Source: Diadophis punctatus similis (lineage: Eukaryota; Chordata; Lepidosauria; Squamata; Dipsadidae). Taken from it: a DNA stretch of 64,000 nt. The notes under the pieces are model-generated. The model was not told the origin of the DNA, searched no databases, and saw only the letters and a program-made list of their open reading frames with translations. The DNA is taken from the NCBI GenBank assembly GCA_023053685.1, contig JALIGW010000005.1, forward strand, positions 37,816,980 through 37,880,979. The letters run 5' to 3'. A program made the translations under genes and the position numbers. Below are positions 49,101-61,100 of the stretch, in pieces. Positions within the stretch are counted from its first letter, which is position 1; each line of letters begins with the position of its first letter.

Positions 49101-52100
49101 CATTGTAGTTATTGAATATTGGCATTGGGAGGTACTTGGAAGACATGGTTCAGAATAAAGTGGCAAAGTTATCAAATGTTGTCTAAAGGATCATGCAATG
49201 CCTTTACTAAAATTCATGCACTAGTTTTGATTTGTTTCTTTTCAGGCAATTCAAGGATGATATCTATACTCAGAAGGGTTTAGACTTGGGGTGGTTGAAG
49301 TATCACATTTTCTAATTCAAGCTGTTTTGCCTACAGCAATAATCACCAGAGAACCTCTCTTATATTTCTTAGTATCCCTAGAAATCCAGCTGGTTGGGAC
49401 TCTGAAGCGGAATTTTCTTAAGAATGTATCTAAGTTTTGGAAATTGCTTCCAGGAGAGGTTTATCTTCTTCCTCTTTTAATGAACTTTTCAAAATTAGTT
49501 TTTCAAAATTATATTTTTAAAACCAGAGATGAAATTGATGTTATTATTTTTATTGTCATTCTAATAATTTGTGAATTGATGCTTTCACCCTTCCCTTTTA
49601 TAGTTAGCCACCTTGAAGTTTTGTTTTTTTAGGGGAGCACAGGGTGTTTAAAATAAAAGAATTATTTTCTAAAATTATTCCTGAGCAAAGGATCCATCTT
49701 GAAATACTGGCAGTCGAAAGATTTGTTTTCAAAGTAGCTTAAGAAAATCGATGATCTGAAAATGAGAATTCAAAATGTAGGTTTGTAACAACCTGGCATC
49801 CTTCATATATTCTGGAAGCATAATCCCCAGGCTTCAAAGGCATTGCTGGTTGCATCTGTTAAGCTCGTAATAGATTGATAGGCACGAGGTTGGAGAAGAC
49901 TGCTCTAAGCAACCAGCACACACATCTCAAGGTGAACTGGTTAATTTTAAGCTTTTTGGCATTGATATTACACTGATGTATTTCACAAGCCGAAATGCAA
50001 TATAAAATTCCATGCTAAAGATTTAAGGAATAATCAGGAGACAAGATCATTGTTAAAGAGCATTACCTTCAGTTATTTAAAGCTTTTGCAGAAGGCTCTT
50101 ACCTGACCATTTTTCCAACACCGAAGTCTTCAAACGGTTGTTCTGTGTATGAATCGTTTAGGTGGAAAAGACTGACTTTGCCAATCCTCCCAAAGGGAAG
50201 TTTAATATGCAGACCAACATGGGGAATCACTCGTTTCACAGTGCCCAGTGCAATTGTTCCTTTCTCCAATGAACAAGTGCCTGAGGAAATCCAGATCAGA
50301 CACTACAGATAACTGTTATAGAGTACATTTTCTTATACCTTTCAGATATTTGAGACTGTGGATTGCTAGTCTTAATTTTGAAGCATGCCTTAGTTTAGAT
50401 CAACTCCTAAGTACCAAAGGTTTCATCACTCCCAATTACGAGTGCTAGAAGTTCTACCGTAGTGTGCAAAAAGACTGTATCAAACAACTGGTAACAGAAA
50501 CAAAATATACAATATACCGTATTTTTCGGAATATAAGACGCACCTTTTTAACCTCAAAAAGAGGGTGAAAATTTGGGTGCGTCTTATACACCGAATGTAG
50601 CCCCACCCAGCCACCCCCACCCTTTGGCCTCTGCCTGCCAACAATTTACCTCTTTGCAGTAAACAGGGCAAAGCCTTATTAGCACACTAAGAGATAACTT
50701 GCCTCCCAACCTACAGCTGACAGGCTTGCAAGCCACGTGGTAAAATGAAACTAACTACGGTGGCTTTAATGAGACAAAATGCTGGGAGATAAACTGTTGG
50801 CAATGTTACACTGCTGAAATTGCAAGGAGGTAAGCTACAGCTGCTATAGCCTAGAGGTAGAGTTCTTGCCTCACAGTCAGGAGAGTGTGAGTTCTATCCT
50901 AAGTAGAGGCAGATTCTGTTAATATGTTGTTTTGTTAAATGTTTGTAGTGTTCAAATTATAAGACTTATTTTTTAAAGACTGCTTTATTATTGTTCTAGA
51001 CAACTTAACAAAATGAAGAAGCTTTTTAAAATAAATTCTTGCTCTGAAGAGGCCCAGTGCTATTGTATCTTCTTTTAAATAGCAGAAAGCCTTCCAGAAA
51101 GCCACATCAATTTTAAAGATCTGTAAAAGTATAATCTGAAATGTCCTGTTTTAGTATTAAGTATTAGTATTAAAATAAGGCATCTGAATTAAACCCTGAC
51201 TTAGTCATGTTTGGAGTAGATCTATTTAAATAATTGGGAGGAGTTAGTGTGATTACATTTAAGAAAACTTTCTGGGATTAATATACTGCCATAATGTACA
51301 TTTCTCCAATTCTTTGCTATTTCTATGGGTCAGACACATGCACAGAAATACACAGCAAACAGTGTATATCATTTGTGCTGTTTGCTGTCTGCTGTTTGGC
51401 AAATTGCTGGGAGGCAGACGCCTTTTTTCCTTGTTTTCCTCCCCCAAAATTAAGGTGCGTCTTATACTTCGGTGCGTCTTATACTCCGAAAAATACGGTA
51501 ATCCTATAATCTGTGTAGCGCTTACTCCCAGTAAATGGACTCAGCAGCTTTTTTCTGGCTCCAGACACCATACCCAATTATTGTAATTTGGCACGGAAAT
51601 ACCTATTTATCTGATTTTAATGCATTGATCACTATTTAAGTATACCTGTTAGTGACAGAGCGAGTTTGGTTCCAGAAATATCACAATCTGTCACTGTTGC
51701 AATCAACGCCTGTCCTTTTTTGAAGCATTTCCTGGCATGTTTTATATCCTATAGAAAAAAATATATAGGCACGACTATCAAAAAGTGCTCACAATACTTA
51801 GAAAAAAATGCCCCGTTTTGAAGTGATACACAGTAAACATGTAATTATACAATAAACATGTAGTTTTAGATATATGCTTAATTCCTGGAAAAATATTTTG
51901 TGCTACTACAAGAGCTTTTCATGAGACACAGTCCTGGAGTTAAGCCTAAGCATAGGCTTCAAGCTATGGCAAATGATCGATAAGAAATCTCAAAGTTTTC
52001 CATATGAATAACCAAACAAAAGCTTCATGTGTCTACTTTGGGTCCTTAACTCTCAAAGAATGCAACAAGCCCTTTACAGGAAGACTACGAGCCATGTAAG

Positions 52101-55100
52101 AATGCAGAATTCACAGAAGATGGCATAACTAGAATAGAAAGATAAAAAAACTGTGGTGGCGCAGTGGTTAGAATGCAGTACTGCAGGCTAACTTACTGCT
52201 CACTCCAGCAGTTTGATTCTCACTGGCTCAAGGTTGACTCAGCCTTCCATCCTTCCGAGGTTGGTAAAATGAGGACCCAGATTGTTGGGGGCAATATACT
52301 GTCTCTGTAAACTGCTTAGAGAGGGCTGTAAAGCATTATGAAGCGGTATATAAATCTAAGTATGTGTGAATTGAGTCAGTGGAGAGGGGTAGTGTCTTAC
52401 AAAAATACAAAAAAGGGCAAACTGATAGTCAACAGTCACCAAATACTTAGATTAACTCCAAAGAGTCATCCTTAGGGTTAAACTAACTCATGCTGATTGC
52501 TGTTTGCCCTGCTAATGGGAAAGGGACTAGTAAATATAAATTATTTCATATACTTCCCTGGCAAAAGACTCACTATACTAAACGCTCGTTCAAGAAGGTT
52601 GGTGGAGAAACTCTATGCCTCTAATGATGACTTCATGAAATGGTAGTACCAAAACCACCATTTGTGTTATGCATATTGTGGGGATTTTATGGAATCTGAT
52701 TAGATTTTATCAGATTAACACTGTTATCCCCTAGAACTTTTGATAGCACAGAAATAGGAAACATAATTATAATCAGGACATTGTATACCAAGATGTAAGG
52801 TTGATGTAAAGTATTTTAAAGGTATTGCCTCTCACCAATTGATACATTTTCATAGTAGCCTCCTAAGAGGTGCTTAAGGATACTGAACCTCTTATTCCTC
52901 AGCAATTACCTTGGGATTCGAAGAAAGCAGCAGCTGCAGAACTCTCCCTCGGATGGTGGGAGTGACCTCCACCTCCAGCCGTTTCTTTAACACATTGTAC
53001 TGAGAAAATATACAACACACACTTCAGCATTTCATTGGAAAAAGACAGGTAATTCATCAACGTAACTTCCAACAACAGGTTCTAAAATCCCTTCAAGAAT
53101 TTCAGCATTGCCTGCACTTAAAACGCACACACGTATGCACATAAAACAAAGAAAAAAGTAAAACTCCTAATTCTTCAAAGTAATAATTTTGGAGGAAAAG
53201 ATGCAAATTATTATTATTTTTAAATTCACTATACATTTCTTTGTATTTTACTCCAAAGTTAAAAGGCAAAAAGAAAAAATCTCCAGTATGCAGATCTTGA
53301 GAAATTCTAAATCTCACCTTCTTAACAAAGCATGTCACCGTCTGCCCGGGTTTCAGTGGTTCTTCTGGACTGTCATTTTCAGCATTCAAGGCTGCTTTGT
53401 TTTCCTCTTTCAGTTTACTGATCGTGAGAAAAAGTAAAAGAGTTTTATGCCCAGGCATTCTACTTTGGCATTCTGACTTTTCCCTTTTTTGCAAAGTATC
53501 TTCTAGTTCAGGGGTCTCCAACCTTGGCAACTTTAAGACTTGTGGACTTCAACTGCCAGAATTCCTCAGCCAGCTTTGCTGGCTGAGGAACTCTGGGAGT
53601 TGAAATCCACAAGTCTTAAAGTTGCCAAGGTTGGAGACCCCTGTATCTAGTTCATATTTAGGAACAAGCAGCTGCAAGGCCACATGTGTATTCCAATCCC
53701 AAGACACGTGCAGGTAGTCCTTGACTTACAACTACAACTGAGCCCAAAATTTCCATTGTTAAGTGAGACATTTAAGTGAACTTTGCCGCATTTTATGACC
53801 TTTCTTGCCACAGTTGTTAAGTGAATCTGTTGGTAAGTTGGTAACACGGTTGTTAAGTGAATCTGGCTTCCCCATTGATTTTGCTTATCAAAAGGTTGCA
53901 AAAGGTGATCACATGGCCTTGGTAAATAAACAGCAACGGTCATAAGTATGAACCAGTAGCCAAGCATCTGAATTTTGATCACATGATCATGGGGATGCTA
54001 CAAAGGTTGTAAGTGTGAAAAACGGTCACGAGTCACATTTTTCAGTGCCGATGCAACTTTGACTGGTCACTAAATGAACTGTTGTAAGTCTAGGACTACC
54101 TGTATTACAAATTTATTTAATTCTCATCTAACATTCTGGATTATTTAGAAATACTTGTTCAGATTAGAATAGCACAACCGTAATCAATGAATAATGGCTA
54201 GAAAGGAAAGTTTACAGAGTGGATTATATTTTAAATATGTTCTGAGGCTTCATCTTAATGCCTAAGCACTGCATTGAAAGATTTCCTTACCTTGGTCGGA
54301 TACTGAGCTCTAGGAATGTCTGGGTGAAGAGGGTGTGGGTGATGGGCAAATATCTGTAAATTAAGAGTATGTGACCCTATGAATATCATTTGGACATAAA
54401 AAATAGAACAGCAAATGCATTCATCTAACACACTAATAAATACACCATCCGATAGCTTTTCACCTGTTAATGTTAGATTAGATTTATCATTATCATTTCA
54501 AGTAAAAGGGAAAAAATACACCAATTGCAAGAAATAAAAGAAAAATATACACAACGCAAGAAATTCCTATACTTGTGCCTATCTGAAACACTGATTTTTC
54601 TCCAGAAGGAAATCTGTTCTTCAATTATATAAAACTTGTTCTTGAGAATCTAAATGCTTGCATGTCCAATATCTGTCAAACACATTGACAGTTATTCTCC
54701 AGGTTGCAGAAACAAACATAATATACATTGTAAGACTGTTCCTGCAGTTTTTTGGCAAGATTTTGGAAGTAATTTGCCATTGCCTCCTTCCTAGCTAGGG
54801 GTTGAGAGAGCGTAACTGATGCAAAATCGCCCAGCTGATTTTGTGCCTAAGGCGGGAACTAGAACTCATGTTCTCCCAGTTTCTAGCCTAGTACCTTAAC
54901 TAGTATACCAAATTGGCTCGTAAGACCCTGGATCTCAATAAATTCATTACAATACAAACATTTCAGATTTCTTTTGTCTTTAATTTAGTTGATACATTCG
55001 AAACAATAAAGAGATGTTTCTTAAACATTTCTATAATATATAAAACATAAATACAGAAAAGCACATTTAAATTTAAAAAGCCGACTGAAGCTTTACAAGT

Positions 55101-58100
55101 GTTGTTCATGGTAACTGATTGTGATCACATTGACAGATTTTCAATCCTTATCTCTGCTTGCTCCTAAAAGACACCCTGACTCTGAGCTTATAAACAGCCA
55201 CAAGGAGTTTTCTCCATACAAAAGGGACCAAGTAACATTATTATGTCTAAAATCTGACTCTAATACAGATAGGAAGGGGGAGGGGGAATCATTGTATTTA
55301 ATTTCTTTCACCAGGGAAGAATTCCAGGCTGCCTTCCTGTCCCTTCTGGATTGAAATGAGTGGTACTTAGATGGGAATAGAGATCAAAACATTTAAAACA
55401 CTGGGCCAAGCATGAGAAGACTTGGGTCTAAATCCAAACTCATAGTAGCTGACTAGGTAATTTTGGTATTTCTACAAGGCTCTGGGTATGTCACATGGCT
55501 CTGGGGAAAATTAGGAGATGGACAGGTATGTATTCCTGAAGGAAAATGGGAGAGGTAAGTAATTTAATAAGTAAATTTAACAAGAAAATTTTATGGAACT
55601 AGGAGTAAAAATTAAAAACAAAACAGCAAATGCATGAGAAATGCTGTGCTTGCTAGCCTATTGAGCAACAATGCAAATAACTGTTAACCACAATACAAGA
55701 AATATATAAAATGTTGTCTTACTTGTGACTTTTAACGCCTCTGCCCCCAATCACCCGAGCAGTAATCTTCTGTCCAACTTTTAGTAACGATGTTGGAAAA
55801 GTGCCTATAGTAACATCATCCAGGATCTGGGACGCATGAATGGAGCCAATCAACCTATCATTAAATGCCACTAAGACATGGGTGGGTTTGACAGACTTCA
55901 CAATTCCACTGACTATGTCTCCTGAGCTTGGCAACTGTTTTGTTGCAAGTGATGTATCCTCTAGTGTCTCCGATTCATGACGTGATCTGATTACACTCTT
56001 CTTCTTCCCTGAACTTTGCAACGCAAGTACCATCCCATGATCACCAATCTGTGTGCTTTTCAGAACCACTTTGACTGACTGTCCCGTCTTCATTTTTTCA
56101 GAATCAAATCGGAATGTATCATTCAAGTGAGAAGCCACAGGGATTGCAGTCAGCTGACCTGTTCCTAACAAGGAAACAACTGCATGCTCTGTAGCCACGT
56201 GCTGTACAACAGCCTCATGCTGAGAATTCAGGATTAACTGGAATATATAGAAGTTACAGTCAGAAAACCAAAGAAAAGTCTGTTATATATGTAATATATT
56301 TGCTTTGCTCTATTTCAAGCTTACGTTTTATCCTTCTTTGAAAAAGCTTCAGGAATTTCACAACTTTTTAGTGATTTCTGGGAATTTATTAGAACTTTCT
56401 ATCATATAACATTTGAAACTTTTAGGCTGTGGAGAAAGATCCCACAAACATTAAAAGTAATAATCTTTCATGTTTTGGGGATCTTTTTCTGTAGCCTAAA
56501 AGTTTCAAATGTTATATGCTATAAAGTTCTAATAAATTCCCAGATATGACTAAAAAGTCATATCTTCTCCAAGACCCGCAACAAAAGCTTGAAGTTTTAA
56601 TGAAGGGGTGCCCTTAGGATATTTACAGGTATGCATCTATGTAGGATTTATTCTAACATGTGCCTAAAGGTTAAATAATATGTGAAATACTGTAACTTAA
56701 ATCAATCACTACTTTTAAGTCCCTCTAAGACATAGGAAAGAACCAATATTTTTTTCTTTTCTCTTGTAACTTATAATATCTTTTAAAAAGGTATCATTAT
56801 ATAACCTACGGAAGCATTCCATTGTATAGATTTGTCCATATCTGTAACTGTTAGAGTAATGCATTTTCTGTGGTTTCATCATTACTCATGTAAGCATGTA
56901 TCTATTTTAGAGTTAAGTACTGTGTAAAAAAGAATAAGGATATCATACCTTCTTAGCTTTGAGAGACAGCAGTTCCTCTCGAAGAGATACATAGATTTTT
57001 GATTTCAGAAGATCAACACAGAGAACTACAGCTTTTGCTTTTTGACCTTCAAGAATACTTTTGCCTTAAAAAGACAACACTTAGATGAAGATAACTGTTC
57101 CGTGTTCAGCTAAAGAAAGCAACAATTAAGGGTGCCCTAATAAATTAGTTAAATTATATCCTTACTACATAAAGAGCAAGTTCAATTCCCAGTGACTTCA
57201 GAAACATACCAGTAAGTAGTTTATTTGGCAACAATATAGAAGTGGTTAGCTATTACTTTCTTCAGGATTTTTTTTCTATTTCCCTCTCTATGCACTGGGT
57301 TTTCTGGTGGACTCAAGAGTGTTAAATAGGTCTATCCCTGCTTAGCTTTTTGAGTTCAGCCAAAATTGGAAAACTGCTGCCATCTAATTGAGCTATAATT
57401 TATATTTTACTAGCACAGGGGAGGGAAATCCAACATTCACTGGATCACTTGTGTGCTCATTATCTCATTCCTTTTGCTCTGAAAAATGTAACTCTATGGT
57501 AATCAGTGATTCATTTCTAGGTAACAAACAAGATAGAGGGGATCAAACAAGAGTTGGGGGGGTAAATACTGTACCTCCAAGTTGGCTGTGAATGGCTATT
57601 ACAGTCAAATCAGAAACACATGGACCGCTGAAAACTGCTGAACCATCAGCCTTCACTTCGGTAACTACCAATTCTAGCTTCTGCCCCACTTTTAATTTGG
57701 AGAGTTTCTTAGCCACACTGGAATCATCTGCCAATAAGGAGAAAATGAATTAAACCTTATTTGCAAGCTGGTTTTTCATTCTGAAAGTGTATAAAGTTAA
57801 TGTACATTTTATCTTCATCTTTCGACAAACGTTTCAATGTCATAGCAATTAAGTTCTTTTAAAAAATTTCCTTAAGCTATTTCTCCCAGAATAAGACAAC
57901 TCTCTTTCAACTCCCTACAGTACTCAGCAGGGCACTATGGACAGTCTAGTACAGTGTTTCCCAACCTTGGCAACTTGAAGATGTCTGGACTTCAACTCCC
58001 AGAATTCTCCAGCCAGCATTCGCTGGCTGGGGAATTCTGGGAGTTGAAGTCCAGACATCTTCAAGTTGCCAAGGTTGGGAAACACTGGTCTAGTAAGAGC

Positions 58101-61100
58101 TGAAAGGGCAAAGCATTAATACCTAGCAGTGAGGGAGGATGCAAGCTGAAGGCAGCGCCACCTGGTGGACCACAAGTTGCTTAATACCGAGAGATTCATT
58201 TTAAGCCCCTTGAAATTTGGCTTCTTGTGTTTAACTTATTATGGAGATAAAGGCAAAAGATTAACTGAGATATTTTCTTTTTTTATGATTTGTCAAAATT
58301 CATTGTAAATGCAAACAGAAATTGCCAAATTGAACCTCTCTCCCTCTCCCTCTCTCTCTCAAGGGAGGGGGCAAAGTCATCAGGCAACCTTTGTTTGAAA
58401 CAGAACGCTGGCTTTCAATTTGTATTATTTTTTTAAAATATAAATGTTTGCATAGCTTCTCAATGCAGCCACTGTAATAGCAAGTGCAGACATAAGACTT
58501 TCACATGCCACCTGTGTGTTCCCAAACACTCTTACCTCTATTGCTCATGAAGCTCATAATCTCCTGCAGTTCACTAAAGTACTGTTCCAGTAGGCCAAAG
58601 CTCTCAGGAACAGACCCCTCAACAGAGCACTCTGACATCTTCAGGGACAGCAAGATGCGCTGCTTCTCCTCATCAACACTGGTCACCATGGCAAGTACAG
58701 TTTGACCTAGCACAAAATGGTCTTTGGTGTCTGTCACAAACTTGTCACTCATTGCCTGCAGTGACAAGGAGACAGGATACAATTATATCAGCATCAACCC
58801 CAAGGTCTCTAAGACACCAATACAATCCGAATGGCTGATTAGGGCGAATTCTACTAGTTACTGCAATATTTGTGCTTCTACTACCTGGTGCCTTTTGACT
58901 TATTTCTACTCCTCAGTATGCACCAGCATAGCGCATGCTTGTTCTTGCTTTACATTTAATAGATAATCAAAGTTGTATAATAATTCCATTCCAAGCTGGA
59001 TAATTTTATATACTTTGAAATTTGGGCAATTTTTGTTTTGGGTTCCTGAATGCAGACCTTGCCTGCAGAATTCCAAGCTCTGTCTCTACTCATAATTTTT
59101 ATTATCAAAGCCATTCAAAATGAAAGTTTCAATTTCTGAAGTTGAATTGACAGTCAAGCCAATAACCCAAAGATATGGTGGGCTTCCCTTTTAACAGATG
59201 GGCCTCTGCATTAATGGGAGGTTGGATTTGATGGCTTAAAAAGTCTCTTTCCAGTTCTATGATTTTATGAAGAATAATATGACATAAGACATTTTAACTT
59301 ATAAATTTGTATTAACAAATACCCCTCAACAAATGCATCTGAATAAAGCAATCACTATAATGAACACTGAAACGAGTCTTACCGATTTGGGGGCCAGCCC
59401 AGTCAAACCATAGGGAAACTCCACAAATACACCATAAGACATGATGCTTCTCACAAAGCCAGTAAGCAGTAATCCAGGCTGGATATCAGCAAAACTCTTC
59501 ACTACATGTTCATCCTCCATGGAGGAAATCAATGCTGGCTTTCTACTCAAGAGCTACATAATGAATTAAGGAATTTAAAAAAAAAACAGGCCTGAGAATT
59601 TCTTGTACTGGCTAATAGAAACAAAACACTCCACCCAAGACTACGGTACCAATGTATGAGAAGCTGAAAAAGTGCTATAGCGTAGAGCACTTTTCTGCAC
59701 TGATCAGTCTTTTTTAACTAGTGTCTTGACTGAGCCAGAATTCCCAGTTAGTGTGGTCCATCTGAAGGACAAAAGAGACTGGGGAAGTATGAAATAAATC
59801 ATGATGCAGACAGCCAACTGAATACAAGTCAGATGCCATGGGAGGAAAAACCAACCAATTCTCTCCACCTACCCAGAAGTTTGGCTGGGAATCACAAGGC
59901 TTTGGAGGGAACCACTTTAAGTACATGCTATTGCACTATATGCGGTGGGACAGTGGTGGCGAACCTTTTTTGGCTCGCGTGTCAAAAAGGAGGGCGCGCG
60001 CTCGCACACGCTCGCATACCCACACCCATTCCCTCCCCCCCACGCATGCGCACAACACCCCCCATGCTGCCCCCTGCGCATGCGCACACACCCACACCCC
60101 CGCGCAAAGGCTTACCGGAGCCTGGGACGACGAAACCAGCAAACCGGAAGTGCGAAAAAACGCACTTTTTGCCGGTTTGCTGTTTGCCGGTATGCTGTTT
60201 GCCGGTATGCTGTTTTTTTGCACTCCGGAGGGTTCAGGGAAGCTCCCTGAAGCTCCGGAATGCAAAAAACTACGAAACGGACAAACCGGAAGTGCGGAAA
60301 AGTGCACTTCCGGTTTGTCTGTTTTGTAGTTTTTTGCATTCCGGAGCTTCAGGGAGCTTCCCTGAACCCTCCGGAGTGCAAAAAACAGCACACCGGCAAA
60401 CCGGAAGTGCGTTTTTTCGCACTTCCGGTTTGCCGGTGGGCAACCCTCGCGTGCCGGCTTCTATGGCTCTGCGTGCCACCTCTGGCACGTGTGCCATAGG
60501 TTCGCCACCACGGCGGTGGGAAATGGATTAAATCAAGTCTTGGCAAGAATTAAAAGGATACAATGTGACCTCCTTTGTTATGGAGGCATATAACCTTTTG
60601 GAGAACATCACCTTCCTTGAGCCAGTGCCACCACAACCTGCTATTGGACACATGATCAGAAAGTTGTGCCATGGGAAGGTAGGCCGAAACATTGTTGGGT
60701 AGGATTGCAACTTCTAGGCCATCTTCTTTCTTGTTCAGAATTTTTACATCTACAATCTAAATAGCATAATAATAAAAAAAAACAGAGGTTTTAGACCATT
60801 TTCAGTTTATAATGCAGTATCCAGAATCCCAATGGAAATAACAAACAGGGGTTAGCTATTTAAAAAATAAATGTCTAGGAGCAGTAAGAATCTTTACTGA
60901 ATCTCATATTTTATAAGGTTAGTTCATCAAGCAGCTCAACATTAGCTCATTGCTGTATTTTTACAGAAGCAAAGGGGAATTCTAGCATTCCCTGCATGCA
61001 TGTTTCTTTGCTGGAAATTAAGAAATGAAAACAAGGGAACTGAAAATGGTAAGATTAATACTAGAGCTGGTTGTGTTAATCAAAATCCCACCCTCTCTAT

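Noticed and set aside
50845..50900. Possible functional tRNA gene
   Set aside because: Only A- and B-box-like parts are present, no cloverleaf can be drawn, and the same segment occurs in another copy of the element.
54291..54353. Alternative frame of the 63-bp PDCD11 exon
   Set aside because: The phase set by the flanking exons gives [20 protein letters not shown], which fits the S1 closing strand; the other open frame does not.
60562..60595. Earlier splice donor at 60594 for the PDCD11 exon
   Set aside because: It is in phase but would drop 11 residues ([11 protein letters not shown]) that align with the human protein; the GTATCC donor after 60562 keeps them and joins the next exon in frame.
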